Assembly (NCBI GenBank): GCA_037954325.1
Contig: JBBMNZ010000001.1
Span: forward strand, 22,650,258-22,714,257
DNA length: 64,000 nucleotides
DNA from: Fistularia commersonii
Lineage: Eukaryota > Chordata > Actinopteri > Syngnathiformes > Fistulariidae
Direction of reading: 5' to 3'
A model generated the notes under the pieces. The model worked only from the letters and a program-made list of their open reading frames with translations. It did no database searches and had not been told where the DNA came from. This document shows, one piece after another, positions 23,281-36,100 of the stretch. Each line of letters starts with the position of its first letter. The stretch's first letter is position 1. The position numbers and the translations under genes were made by a program.

Positions 23281-26200
23281 TGGTTTTGGGCTTCGTCTGA
23301 TAGTCAACAGCGACAACACATACACACACACACACACACGCGCGCATAAACACAATTTCCATATTTCAGATCCACTTCATACTCCATCCAGTGTTTATTG
23401 GAAGCTGCAGTTAATTCATTCCTTACTTATGGCTGGATGGACATCAGAACCACCTGGCAAAAAGCATGAGTATAAACCCTGGCGGGAAGCGGCGCGACGA
23501 TGCAAGGATAGTCTGTGTGTGTGTTTGTGTGTGTTCATGCATGTATGTGTGTGTCCTATTAAGAGACGTCTTATTGCAGACGCTGTTTACCCGATGGTGT
23601 GAAATCTCCTGTCTGCATGCCAGCTCATTCCTCGGAATAAACGGGGATTCTGTGAGTAAAGTGTTTTGACTGGCTGTGGATGGTATCCATATTTATGATC
23701 GCACATCAACATAGATATATCACAGTTAGAGGAGAAGATATTTATCAGGTCAAGTCTCGTTTCTCTAAACCACGCCGACGAGATGAATGAATGGACGGAC
23801 GACATGTGGCTGCAATCTGCACACGTGTGGTGGCCTTTTCCTCCATGACAACCATCCCATAATCTCTTAATGCAGATGAGAAACAGAGCGGTAAATGCTG
23901 CACCTCTGGAGCCACCCATGTTGTGACTTACAGTAGCTCCGGCTGGTTTCCATCAGTATGGATTCGCGTCCACTTAATATGCGTTAAGTCACATTCCAAC
24001 ACCGAAAAAACAAGTTTCACTCTACCCGACAATAACATCTAAATTTTGCCGGCGGCGTCCTCTCCAATGATGCCGCGGACCAGAGCTTCGTATGACAAAC
24101 TGTGTAAAAATCCCAGGAGGAAGCGAGGGAATATGTAACTGTGCTCCAAAAAACATTGAGTACTGTAGAATTCGTGCCAATATTTGTCTAAATAAATTTC
24201 GTTTTAAACTAAATTCTGTCCTATATGCTCTGTCCTATGCAGTGGAGTGATGTCAATACTGTGTTGGAATTTTAAGAAATTCTTCCTCCTCATCCTCCTC
24301 ACTGCACAGTTTCTCCTCCCTGCATGTTTAAATGGGATCTCGTAACATTTTCACAATGGCTTGTGTGTGATTTGTTGGAGGGATGAGCAACGAAAGGGTG
24401 TTTTAAAGGTCACACAGCCCCCCCACCCCTCACCCCCCCCGCTTGTGTACAAATTCATCGATGAAGAAAATGCAACGTTGTCATATGGAGAAAACCGATA
24501 CATTTGTACGTAGTTTTGAACCGAGGCGAAACAATGGAAGCATTTCAGGTAGCTTTGTAAAAGTTGATGAAGAAATATAAAAAAGGCAGTGAGTAAAAAC
24601 ATCTTGAGGATGAAGCAGCTGCCTCGCTTTCCACGGGCTGCATCCACTTTATTGTATCTGGCAGCAAATTAAGGCCGGTTTGGAGAAAAAAAGGGGACGA
24701 TTGAAAATGAAACCTGGGGCTAAGACAACATCCAGCCCGACATTACACTTTGATTCTCGCTTGAGATCCTCCTCCTCCTCCTCCTCCTCCTCCTCCTCCT
24801 CCTCCTCCTCCGACGATGATGATGATGAACCATAAAAAATGATATAGCTCAATAAAGTACAAAAAGGCGCAAGTTCATAAAGAGGACCTGAGGGCCACGT
24901 TAGGTTTAGTCGGTGCCGATGCGTTTCTTCTCCCTCTGCTGGCTTTTAGAGATGATTACCCCGGATATTTATGGATGAAGCCATTTTTGATTGGATGGAA
25001 ATAATGTCACTGGATCCTGTCAGGCCACACACACATCTGTCAGAATGGCTTTTCTCTCGCAACTGCAACTAAAGATCCATGAAGGATTATCTGTTTTACC
25101 GGGTAATAGAGGACCGTTGCCACCGAGACCAAAACCGTCATATAGATATATTGAAAGGGCAACTGAGGGGACAGTCCGAGTTGCCTGTGTTGCCGTGGAG
25201 GTCGATGGCAGATTTGGTCCAAAACGTGCAAAACAGTCAATATATCATAATGAGAGCATGTCAATAAATTGAATTTTTTGTCAATATATGCTGAAAAGAT
25301 TCAGAAACAGCGGTAACACATTGGACTTCTCCTCTACTATCCTTTTTTCTCATTGACCCCCCCCCCACTCTCCCAGCACCGCCCTGTCTTGCCAATTGAA
25401 ACAGTGCAGACGAGCAAAAGCTGGCTCTGGTGAGCGCCAGCTCCTTGCTCTTCAGGCGGCGTGTGATGTGACTGGTGCTGTGTGATCTCCACCAGAGAAA
25501 ACCCTGATGCATACAGGAAATAATCAGGGCAACACACGCAGGGTTCAGAGAAATGCAAATATTTTCAGAGTGCTCAGAAAAAAAAAAAGAAAACAATACC
25601 ACGCGCATGCACGCTGCCAAAAAAGACCCCCCACTACACACACACACACACACTCACAAACACCACAATACATACCCACAGATGCATCTCACAACAGAGG
25701 AACTGAAAAACAACAACCACCCCCCCTTGACAAAACTCTTCCCAAGTGCATTTGCATAAAACATTAAGCTTAACAAAATGATTACACCTGACAAGTTGAG
25801 TTGGAGGAAGAACATCGCCGGTGGCAGCCGGTTACTTGCAGATCCTGCAATCATTCTCTTGTCAAGCTACTGTTTCATAGCCGCCTTTGTAGGTGCTGTC
25901 ACGCCGCTGCATCGTGATTAATCCTTCCCTTTTGTTTTTCTTTTCTCCTTTCCACCCCTCTCGGTCCCTCCCACAAATCCAATAAGTTGCCCTTAAATCA
26001 GGTTACCCTGCACCTTGCAGATAGGAGCATTGCGATGGATATGCCAAAATGCATGCCAGGCAGCATGTTTTCTTTCTTTCCTTTTTTTTTTTTCTTCTCT
26101 GTTTTCTTTTCCTTGGAAGCACTGTGAAATCGCACCGCTGTGATTCTGCATTATGGCGCTAAGTGTTTGTCTTGTAATGCAATTAAATGTGCATGTAAGC

Positions 26201-26430
26201 CGCCCCCGCGCTCCGAAAAAAAACCAACAAGAAAAAAAAAAACGATTGTGTGGCGTATTTAATAATTTTATATGCGCCCCTTTTGTGATGCTGCCATTTC
26301 ACCCGGGGTAAAATAGAATAATTTAGAGGAGTATTAAAAGAATAACTTTAGAGTGTTTGCCACCGTGAACACAAGCGGGATCGTTTTGGAATAAAAAAAA
26401 AAAAAAAAGATGACAATCAAAACATTAATA
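23280..26430. other. intergenic, no gene seen
   Basis: Short CA/GT tracts (23319-23339, 23514-23552, 25635-25653), C-rich runs (24418-24440, 25357-25367), and A-runs. Sequence at 23640-23930 and 26100-26220 is of higher complexity. Open frames up to 130 residues show no family features. Confidence 0.55.
24768..24828. repeat. (TCC)n-(GAT)n trinucleotide repeat
   Basis: About 14 TCC units then GATGATGATGATG. On the minus strand it reads poly-Glu with a Ser run, an artefactual low-complexity frame. Confidence 0.97.
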
Positions 26431-26710
26431 TCCTTCTCACTCATATGAGCCCCCTGAAAATTTCCAGTGCCAAATACTTTGCTGAAGGATAGCTCGGAGA
26501 TAAAGAGATAGAGAGATTATTGCCTTCTTTCATTTTTGCCCCCCTGGCAGCACGAGGTATGTTAATATAGTTTTTGAATATTTGGAAGCATAAACTTAAG
26601 AAATGAGTGCTGATAAGGAGTGACAGCGACAGAGGCAGTAGAGATCTCCAGCATGACAGGTGATGTCAAGAATCCCGGTGACGCTGTCACGGTGACAAAC
26701 TTTTCAAAAG
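26430..26710. promoter_or_regulatory. candidate enhancer with CTCATATGAGC and TGACAG sites
   Basis: A repeat-free block beginning with the palindromic E-box CTCATATGAGC (26440-26450), shared exactly with 56869-56879. Downstream are GTGACAGCGACAG near 26620, ATGACAGGTGATG near 26654, and GGTGAC-GCT-GTCAC near 26679, giving repeated MEIS-type cores. Inferred from motifs. Confidence 0.35.
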
Positions 26711-27004
26711 AACAATGCACACACACGCTGTTATTGAAGTGAGCTGCTGCAAGCCTCTCTGACAGTGTTGTCCCCGCAGTTAAAACGAGGAAGCATCACC
26801 TAATTATGCATGCCTTTCTCTCCCTCTCCATCCGGGCGGCCTCAGACTGCAAACTTTGAATGTATGTCAATATACTCTGCGGGGCAGGTGGGTGCAGACG
26901 AGCACCGCCGGAATGAAAAGTATCTGGCAAGGACTCGGGATTGAATTGTTGAGCTGATTTTAATCATCTGTAATACATATTTCTGTACATACACACACAT
27001 AGAT

Positions 27005-27575
27005 ATCTATACGGTCTATCCTGTGCCTGAGGTGGCAGGTGCTCTGGAGCCGGAGCCGATTCCAGCTGTCATTGGGCGAGAGGCAGGTTTCCCCGTGGTC
27101 AAGTCACCCGTTGATGACAAGGCCGCATACAGCGGAGTGCAACTATTCACCCTTTCATCCGCGCATCACGTAGAGCCATAAAACTATTAGCCCTCTCATT
27201 CTCACGTCACATAGAGACCTACAACCATTCACTCTCAGTGACTAGTCGGATTGAGACACAACCATTCACTCTGTTATTGACCTTTCATATATAGACACGA
27301 CTATTCCCCCTCTCATTCACACATCATATAGTCGTATTGACTAGTCATATAGAGTCATATAGCCATTTACTCTCTCAGTAGCACATCTGGACAATTTAGC
27401 GTCCCCACTGAACCTCCTGCATGTTTGTGGACTGTGGGAGGAAACTGGAGAACCCGGAAGAAACCCACGCACACATGGGGAGAATATGGAGACTCCACAC
27501 AGAAAGGCCCCCCGTCGGAATCCAACCAGGAACCGTCTTGCTGTGAGGCGGAAGCGCTAACCACGGTGCCGTCCT
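27005..27575 (-). repeat. dispersed teleost-type repeat, near-complete copy 2
   Basis: Antisense copy of about 570 bases. In plus-strand order it has the tail (CCAGCTGTCATTGGGCGAG), about six 'ccattcactctc...catatagagac' units of about 40 bases, CATCTGGACAATTTAGCGTCC, CCTGCATGTTTGTGGACTG, and the head (GAGACTCCACACAGAAAGGC ... CTGTGAGGCGGAAGCGCTAA). The head resembles a tRNA-like or anchored gene-poor repeat, but no RNA polymerase III boxes were verified. Confidence 0.92.
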
Positions 27576-27670
27576 CATATGTATACGTATAAATATATAA
27601 AAAACATGGTGAATGAATGCATTGGAGAATTAATAATGTATATATCTTTTACCATCAATGCTGCATTTGG

Positions 27671-27691
27671 CACACACACACACACACACAT
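27671..27691. repeat. short (CA)n
   Basis: About ten CA units following TATATA-rich sequence. Confidence 0.9.
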
Positions 27692-27699
27692 ATGCAAAC

Positions 27700-28815
27700 A
27701 TTTTAATTTGTGTGATTATTTAGAATGATTTGAGCATCCATCAGGTCTAATTGAACATGTAACTTGAGATGAATTCTGATTGCGAATTCATAGAAAATGA
27801 GGATAAGCTCAAATGTACAAATCATGCATAGTTAATTATTGTGATTTTTTTTATCCCCAAAACACTTTAAACTCAAACACAGTTACTTTGCTCATTATTA
27901 GTTTTAGCTCAAATTCCACCCGCTTTTGCTGCAAACACGTAGCTTCTGTTCTCCGCTGTGGTTTTATTATCAACTCGCCTGACCCTGTCGGAGACTGCGA
28001 GCATCTTTACTCCTAAAAAGAAGCAGCTGGCCAATTCTCCGTGCTCGTCCAGCTGTTTCCCCCCAAAAATAAAATCTTTTGTTCTGCAACAAATCCCCAT
28101 AAAAGTTCAGAGACAGGAAGAACGGCGCTATTTTCGCATTCTCATGAACCCCTTATCCTGATGACGGCCTGGTCTAATGTTTAAGGCTAAGCTGACAGTG
28201 TGTGCGCTACCATGCATGTGTAAGTGTGTCAGCGTGCATGTGTGAGTGACTGTGAGGAGGAAGGCGAGGTCTGTAATCACCTAATCCAAACATACACTCA
28301 GGGAATCTCATTACTGGACCTAACAGTTCCATTTGAACCTTATCTGGTTTCAATCAACCGCCTCTCATTTGGAGCGAGGCGTGGAAACTCGATTCCTTTT
28401 GTCCAGAAGTCTTGGCTATCAGGGGTCTCCTGTTTGTCTTGTCTGTCACTGTCTTTTACGGCCATCGGTATTTTAAATTCACCATCGCGCCGCAAGGAGA
28501 GCGACTTCAGTGGCAGCGAAAAAAGGCTGCTTCCCATCAAGCGGCTCGCAAGTAGCGGTGTGTGACATCAGCAGGCTTGTATGTGCAGAATGGTTGACTG
28601 CCAAGGGGAACTCCTGCTAACCCCACACCCTTCCACACGAACCCCAGTTCTTCCCTTGCCTCCTACTCCCACAGCCCCTTGTCCACATGCACATGGACAT
28701 TAAAACGAAACCTGACCCCGGCCCTGGAATCTGTACGTTTTTTTCTTTTTTTTTTTCTTTCCCCCAAACAGGGAGTCCTGTAGAGAAGGGGAGGGGGGCT
28801 GCATGATTGTGTGTT

Positions 28816-28874
<59 letters not shown>

Positions 28875-30200
28875 ATGTGCTGTATTATGGTGGTCAAGTC
28901 AAATCAAGGGGGGCGGGGGTCAGACAAAGGTGAGCTAGATGCGACGTCAGCGACCGTCTCAGGAATCCCCAGATTAAAAAACTGTAGAAGTTTGAGACTG
29001 GAAGATAATGACAGGATCTGGAATGCACAATAACAAACCGGCCATATATCTACCTGTCTCCGGCTTTCCTCTTTGAGACGGCCACAGGGTCAACCAAATG
29101 GCTGCATTCCATCAACAGCTCTTTCTTTTTTTCTCTCTGGTCTTTTTTCAGGTCTGGAAACATCTAATACCTCCTCAGAGGTGAAATTGCTAATTCTTCT
29201 CCCACTGTCTGCCACCTACACGCCCTTCGAACGGCGGGAGTGAAAGTTGAAACACCGACACATGACGCCGTCGCTCTGTCGTCTCATTCGAGCGTCTTTC
29301 TGCGTTGATGCCTTTTCTTTAGACCTACCGTTTAGGGGATTCGGAGGTAGATACCACAAGCCCCCTGACAATTCAGCATCACAACTGTGACTAAGGCTCA
29401 AGCACGGGGCCTGGGGCAATAGTGAAGGGGCTGGGGTTAGAGGTCTGGAGCTCTGCGGCTGGGGTTAGAGCACTTCCTTTGAGACTTAACTTGGAGCCAT
29501 AGGCTCTGTGGCTGCAGCCATTTCTGGGTTGAATTAACAGTTGAGCACAGGGAGCTGTGACGAGTGTCTGGAGGGGGTTGTTGGAGTCTGGTGGAGGGTC
29601 TAGCAGGGCAGGTATGATTTACATAGCTATGAGAGAGTCCAGGATCTAAGTCTACTCGGGTCCTTCCCCAGGGAACTGTGCAGAAGGAGGTGCTGCATTG
29701 TGATACTTGTGTGATTTATGTTCCCCACATACTCCTTCCTTCCACGGCCTGACATCTTCATTATTTATTTCTGTTTGTTGTGATTATTTATTTTAGCCCC
29801 GCTGCAGATATCGTCTATTGCGTTTCGCGCAGACCTCGAGTTGCGGTCTAGAAAAGTTGACCGCGTGTCTGTCTCGCTCCAGATCTGCACTCCACGGAGG
29901 TGCGTCTTTGTAGCTGCCTGTGTACCCGTCTAGACGCCGAGGATAATTTATCCCTCTGCTTCCTCCTCCGGTTGCTATGTTCCCAGCCCGGGAAATTACC
30001 TTACAAAGAGGGCAAGGGTTGCCAATTGAAAATAAGTTATTTCGTCAGTGCGAAGTGTTGTAAATAGCCCGAGGACAGGAAAAAATAATGATATACAGTT
30101 CTGTCCAGAGGAGGACTACAGCGTGAGACGCAATCAGGCCCTCACGGAAAACTTTCTGAAATGTGCTGATGCTTTCAGATGATGTATTTTATCATTTTAA
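27700..30200. other. intergenic, no gene seen
   Basis: Unique sequence. 28220-28560 has balanced composition and a 113-residue plus-strand frame without recognised features. 29390-29660 is G-rich with loose 'ggctggggttagag' repeats. Confidence 0.55.
28819..28874. repeat. (GT)n-(GA)n microsatellite
   Basis: About 22 GT units then six GA units. Confidence 0.98.
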
Positions 30201-30203
30201 TTT

Positions 30204-30263
30204 ACTACTACTACGACTACTACTACTACTACTGCTACTACTACTGCTACTATTACTATTACT
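30204..30263. repeat. (ACT)n trinucleotide repeat
   Basis: About 20 ACT units with CGACT, TGCT and ATT variants; reads poly-Leu or poly-Ser in artefactual frames. Confidence 0.97.
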
Positions 30264-30479
30264 GGGAAAAAAATCTGAATTGTACCGCCACATTTGTATT
30301 TCTGAAATGCTCTGGACAGGGGTTACCACGGGGGAAGAATTCCCATATTGATTAATGCCGCAGGGGAAAAAAAGCATACATGATCAAAAAACAAACAATA
30401 CGAAATCCCCTGTAAAGACGTCCCGATTTACAGCGGACTGTTTAACCTCCCCCACACCCCCGCCCCCATCACCTCCACT

Positions 30480-30690
30480 ACTGCATTCAAATTATTTGCT
30501 TTCACAGTTGAAAATCGAAGGGCTGTAAAAATTGACTTCCTGTACAGCCAGAGAGAAATAAATTTCCGCAGTATTGACAGTCACCAAACAGAAAAGCTAT
30601 TGCCCGGCTTTTAATTATTGAAGACATCGATCAACAAAGTGATTTATTTGCCGCGGTTCGGTTAAAAGGCCTAATTGAGTCGCTGCTTTT
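30480..30690. promoter_or_regulatory. strong candidate conserved noncoding element
   Basis: Repeat-free block with CAAATTATTTG, a TTGACAGTCA MEIS-type site (TGACAG 30575-30580), TTTTAATTATTG near 30610, ATCGAT (30626-30631) and a SOX-type ACAAAG (30634-30639), ending at a T17 run. Motif mix is typical of developmental enhancers; untested. Confidence 0.38.
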
Positions 30691-31044
30691 TTTTTTTTTT
30701 TTTTACCTAAAAGGCTTTTATTTGTTCATTTGCTTTGGATCAGATGGCATGATAACCTATGTGTGACGGTGCGGGGCTGGGAGAATGTGCATGGTATTAT
30801 TATTAGAGCAAATAAGTCCTTTCGAAAGCTGCATCTGATTTAGGTGCCGAGCAGCAGGGAGAAACGTGACATGCTCCTTAATAGTGACAGGTGGAGGTGG
30901 TCTTCAGAATACTATTTATCATAACAACAATCTCAAACACGAATGAAATGCAAACCCTTTGCTTTGCTCAAAGATAAATGCTCATGGATATGTTGGAGCG
31001 CGGCATACCTACAAGACGCCGTGCACCAATAGGGATGTCGAGAA

Positions 31045-31067
31045 CCCCCCCCCCCCCCCCCCCCCCC
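31045..31067. repeat. poly-C tract (C23)
   Basis: Twenty-three consecutive C. Confidence 0.97.
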
Positions 31068-31859
31068 TCCACTGGCCTTTAAGCTTTAGTGATGACAAGC
31101 TAACAAATCTGGCGGTTCATTTTTAGAGTGGGACGGAGGTCTTCAAGTCTCTGGCTATTGAACCGCAATCCGCCACGTTCCTGTTTCATAATCCGCTCTT
31201 CCCACGCCCCCTCCCCATCAATCGACCCGGCCGTTTGATCAATCCGGCTTTAGTCCTTGGACCCTCTGCGGGGGCTGAAGTCATCGGACTATTTCGGGGC
31301 CGCTCGTCGCTTCCAACTTCTGATCGACTCAAGCTGCTTGCGGTCCGAGCTCACCTGGCCCTTCGGAACTTGACGTCGAGCCAATATTAGCATTTCGAGC
31401 CAAGTTATGGGGAATTACATGCAGTGCAACAAGCTGTGTAACTGGTCTGGAAAATGTCTTAATAGGCTTCTTTCTATCTTTCAATTGTTCGGTATCTCAT
31501 TTTTTGATCTATAATTGGTATCCCTTCTCTGCGGAGGAGCGGAAAATAAAAGTAGTGGCGGCGCATCCACGCAACATGCGGGCGGAGGAGAGCCGAGGAG
31601 CGGGGAGTCGGGGCTTTTCATCAGGCTCCCAACTCCGCAGCTAGTCAGCGGTCTAATGATCTCACTTTAGAAAGAAATGGGAATGTCGGGATTAATGGCA
31701 TTCCAAGAAGAAGGCCGGGGCTCCAGGTTGTGTCGCCGGCACAGTTTGAGACTGGGGGGAAGAATCAGACAGCAGGACTGGAAGAAATTATGAGATAAAG
31801 AGTGGTGGGAATAAAAAAAAAAATTGGGAAGAGAATTGAAAAAGAAGAGGAGACGTGAA

Positions 31860-31884
31860 GGGGGGGAGGGGGGGGGGGGGGGGG
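31860..31884. repeat. poly-G tract (G7-A-G17)
   Basis: G7, one A, then G17; potential quadruplex-forming. Confidence 0.97.
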
Positions 31885-32051
31885 CAGTGTCAGAAAAAGA
31901 CACCACAGGAAGAAAAACGAAAAAGTGGGTTGTTCATTTTCTGGATAGATAGATCAGATGGAATGGAACCATGCATCAGAATGGAGGCAGCTGTGCTCTT
32001 GGCAAGGACTCTGCTGGCGCACACAAGCACACACATGCTTCTCATCTCCCA

Positions 32052-32084
<33 letters not shown>

Positions 32085-32090
32085 GCGCGC
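32052..32090. repeat. (CA)n-(CG)n microsatellite
   Basis: About 15 CA units then four CG units. Confidence 0.96.
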
Positions 32091-32965
32091 ATAGATACGT
32101 GCGTTTACTCACTCAGCCTGCACACGTGGAAAAGCTGGGGGGATCCTCACGGACAGGTGAGGGTTAGATCTAGCATTAGCGCTTCGCTGCGGGTCTCGAT
32201 GAGCTCAGGAACAGATTTCTCCATCACTCTTCCTCTCCAGGGCTTTAACCAAGGGAGCGGTGTTTAGCAGGGCCTCGAGGCACGGAGCCATCTAAGCGGC
32301 AATAAGTCCTGGAACTGCTTCAGATTACCTGCTGTGCTCTTTGCCAGACAGCACTTTGTCTGCGTGAGTGTGTTTTTGTGAGTGTGTGTTAGTGCGCCCG
32401 CCACGCTGCTGTTTTTCCCAACAATTTATGTCATTGTCAGATAACTTAAAACTGCAAAGAGATGCTGCACATCATGCACTTTATGGGTTTCCATTACCTT
32501 TAGTGGATCTATATTTTACCGAGCGGCGGCTCCGGTTCAAACAAATATCTGCATATTTTACCCACAGTTCACCCACATTTCAATAAAAAGGTATTTTTCA
32601 CTTACCTCCCGAAGCCCCGGGTCCTGCGAACGTCCCCCGAGAGAAGACGTCGCGCCGCGGAACTTCTCGGGTAATTTCTCAAAAAAACGATAATTACGTT
32701 GCATCATGGTGTATTCTCACTGTAACCTCGTAGGCTGACAGGCCGTCAAATGAAATCTACATTACCTACGCCTGGAGGAAAAAAAATAGAAAAAAAAAAA
32801 GACAAATTAAACTATGATCAAATGGGAAATATTCTAGAAATTGAAAATTAGGGTTATTTTATGAAGACGCGGGGAGGGAAGTCAGTGAGTGCCGGACCGA
32901 AAAAAAAACTGTTATCCTTGGAAGTGTCTTTATTGTACTTAGTCACACACGCATTTATCAGGAGG

Positions 32966-33283
32966 TTATAAATCTTTGTGAGTGAAGGTTGTTAATGGCT
33001 CCGAGAGACGGCGGCGGAAGCGCTCTGTCTCCTCCGCTTGTCGTCGCTTGTGATTCCACTCGAAGGAGACAGAAGTGTAGCTGCGATAGTACTTTACCTG
33101 GCCCGGGAGTCCCGCGGGCTCACTATACTGGATGGCTCGGCAAACCGGGGGCCCTGGCTCCACGCTGGGCCTGTCTGCATCCAGCAGTTTATGGAGACAC
33201 AGCACGTCGGCCGCCGCTGACACTTTGATGAACGCCAACTGCTTCTTGTACCAGCCTGTCTTTATTTGTTTGTATAACGCTCT
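32966..33283 (-). other. unassigned open frame with exon-like composition
   Basis: An open frame of about 100 codons on the minus strand without ATG at its beginning. Codons are GC3-rich between 33100 and 33250 (residues reading GWYKKQLAFIKVSAAADVL). A good donor CAG|GTAAAG lies at 33097/33098, and a possible weak acceptor GACAG near 33258 lacks a pyrimidine tract. I do not recognise a family. It may be an exon of an unknown gene, a decayed copy, or chance in a GC-rich patch; chance is most likely. Confidence 0.12.
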
Positions 33284-33299
33284 CTCTCTCTACACGCCG

Positions 33300-35210
33300 T
33301 CTCTCTTCTTATATTTCTGTGTCCTATTTTGATGAAAGAAATACTTTGGATGGGGGTTTGGGGGTCGATGCTGGTCACGCACAATTTGGACGCATGGTGC
33401 GCTTCCTGGGTCTGCAGGATCTCAGTCAGGAAATACTCCAAACAGTGGTGGGCAGAAATATCAATGCACGGCGGAGTTGTTTAATATTTCCTTTCCTCTG
33501 TAGATATGGACAAAGGGGGAAATATCCATCTCCTGGGATCCTGACCCCACAGGAACTATCTTTATTCCAGGCGTAATTCAAACAATGACATTTGGGCAGA
33601 GGCAGGGAGGAGGTGGGGGGGATGGGGGGGGGCTATTTGTAGTGTTGGGTCACTTCCAAGGCATCAGCCTCAACCTTCCAGGGCCTCAGACCTCAGTCCA
33701 TTTTTAGTAGTGAGTGCAGTGCAAATAAGCATCACCAGCAGTTTGTCTTTGTACAGTCTTGCATCATTTCCTGTCCCCCCCCCCGCTTTTGATCATCTTC
33801 TCTCCCGCTCTGGTCAAGCACACACTCGTACACAAATAAACTCGCGCCATCCTCCAACTCCTCTGTCTCACTCCCCTCCTTTTTATTTTTTCTTTTAGCC
33901 CTAATGAGTTTTTCGCCGCAGCGAAGATGGACTTCATGATGATGGGCCCTATGGACTGATAATTTTGAGGGGAGTCTGTCTGCCCGCTATCTCGCGCCGC
34001 CCAAGGCGCCCGCCGCCGAAAAACAACCAAAGCCCCGGGGCGTTAACAGCAGTGTTGGAAATTATTTTTTTAGGCATCCATCTCCTTACTCTAACCTTGA
34101 CATACACCCCATTTATCTTATGTATTACTTAATTCGGGCCTACTCATTGTTCCTTAACCTACTGACAACGGGAAAGCTCAAGGTCACCCCATCCCAGTTC
34201 CTGACTCAGTATATCACAATTCTGGCAGAGAAGATTTCAAACAGCCGGGCGTTTGTTTGCTTTTGTTTTTTTTTTGCAAATAAACCTCAAAGTTATCTGT
34301 AAGTGAAGCGGCGTGAGACTCGCCTTCACGGCGGAAGAACCGGAGAGGCGTCTTGCGAAATTGAGGCACATGAAGTCATTAATTCAGCAGATAATGAGGA
34401 TGATACAGCGGGGCTCTGAGCATGCCGAAGCACTTTTTATTTACGATAGGATTTGTCTTTGGGCCATGTAACAACGCTTTATGAGAGGACGCTGTTCAGA
34501 CTTGTATCCCAGAAGATAAACAGTGAGCTATCATACGTGTCCACGCAGCACTTCTGGTTTTGGTGGGCTTTGCCATTTTCTCAAGTTACTGACACACCGT
34601 GAATGGTAGTCCCTCCAGATCCCTGCGCTCTCGCTTCTTGTTTAACTCGATACGTTATGATAATTCAATTCTACACGGCGTATACCTTTGATTCAAAACT
34701 CTAGATTTCAGCATTGTACCCAAAACATCGCTTTATTGCAGATATTGGATCCACAGGATCTTTCTCTGTCTCTCTCTCTCGGGCAGATGGTCTTCAGGGA
34801 GGCGTAGCATGACTTGCTGGATGCCTGGATTTGTGCTGGAAAATGCAGGACGAATCAGAGCACCTGTGTCCGTTTGGACATAGCTCTGCATATCACATTG
34901 TCTGTCTGAGGGAGTTCAGGGCGTGCAGTGAGGGTACCTGGAGGTCTGGAGCTCCTTCTTCTTGTTTGGCTGACCCGTGACAACTCTGGGAAAAATCTCA
35001 TTCATCTGATCCTTGATTATCCTCTCTATTTATAAATCACACCTAAATTAGATCTAAATGCTGGGGGCACACTTTCATTGGGTTAAACAGCGTTGATTAT
35101 AAACAGTCTCTCCTTTTAGACGTCGTGGAGGTTAGGGTTTACGGCTCACAGCAAAAAAGTTTCTGGCTCAATTTCTGACAGGGGAACTTCCGATGCGGTC
35201 CCTCCATGTG
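33300..35210. other. intergenic, no gene seen
   Basis: Includes a G-rich quadruplex-prone patch at 33604-33632, a C9-type run at 33776-33784 and pyrimidine-rich sequence at 33760-33890. 34300-34520 is of higher complexity. No supported exon. Confidence 0.55.
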
Positions 35211-35214
35211 TCTG

Positions 35215-36100
35215 CATCGGTTTCTTCTGGGTTCTTCGGTTTCCCGCCGCCATCCAAAAACATTCAGAGGGCTCATATGTGTGACTTAAAGGGTGAAAAG
35301 TTATTTATTTGTCTCCGTATGACGTGTGAATGAAAGGGTAAACGGTTGTGTGTTCATACCATGTGTAAATGAGTGAGCCAATAGTAGTATGTCTCTATAG
35401 GGCGTGTGAATGAGAGAGTTTATGTCTTTGTTTTTCTTTATTTGCCGTGCGAATGAAAGAGTAACTGGCCGTTAGTCTCTATTTGGCCTGTGAATGAAAG
35501 GGTTAAAGTTTTTCTTTATTTGGAGTGTGAATGACAGAGAGAGGGTAAATGTTTTTTTTTCTTTTTATGACATGTGAATGACAGTGAATTGTATGTTTCT
35601 ATATAAGATGAATGAGAGGATGAATTGTTGTCTGTCTGAATATGATGTGACCTTTGCACTAAAATGTACACAAAAAAACCTGGTGCTACTCTATCATCCA
35701 TCAAATATCAGTCTTCAATTGCATGCACCTTCTACTTCATACCTCATAGTTCAATGTTTACTGTCTAATGTAACAGTGCACTTTTTGTCAATTTCATGTC
35801 ACTGTGGGATTGTGAGAAACCTCCTCTTGATTCCTCTATATGTCCAGCACATGCAGAGAAATTGACAATAAAGCTGACTTTGACTTAAAGCTCACTTTTT
35901 TTTTTGACTGAGAAGGTGAATGTTGAATGTATCTATGAAAGGGTTGGGAAATAGTTGTATGGAGTGAGTGAGTGTATGTCTCTAATTGTGATCCTGTGAT
36001 CGAGCGGTCCAACTGAGACATCTGGGATCCACTCCACCATCCCAGTGACCCAGAGTGCAGGACAAGCGGCATAGATAATGAACGAATGAATGAGTCTCTC
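35215..36100 (+). repeat. dispersed teleost-type repeat, copy 3, internally expanded
   Basis: Sense copy. Head remnant (GTTTCTTCTGGGTTCTTCGG, CATCCAAAAACATTCAGAGG), then about eight degenerate units of 40-45 bases carrying 'cgtgtgaatgaaagggtaaa', an inserted LINE 3' fragment (35645-35905), more units, and the tail (CCACCATCCCAGTGACCCAG ... ATAATGAACGAATGAATGAG). Confidence 0.88.
35645..35905 (+). mobile_element. 3' end of a non-LTR retrotransposon (L2/CR1-like), nested
   Basis: Interrupts a tandem unit of the surrounding repeat after 'tatgatgtga'. It has no internal ORF and ends in AGAAATTGACAATAAAGCTGACTTTGACTT, split here as 'gacaataaagctga' plus 'ctttgactt', the form of 3' end seen in fish L2-type LINEs. 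A short TGAC at both junctions could be a target-site duplication. It is truncated at its 5' end. Confidence 0.6.

Larger units (their letters stand above)
30690..32950. other. intergenic, no gene seen
   Basis: Contains the poly-C and poly-G tracts listed separately, a GC-rich segment at 31100-31400 and 31540-31650, and A-runs near 32782-32802. No exon with paired splice sites recognised. Confidence 0.55.

Noticed and set aside
24649..24852. Poly-Glu / poly-Ser frame resembling an acidic domain
   Set aside because: It is the translation of the (TCC)n-(GAT)n repeat.
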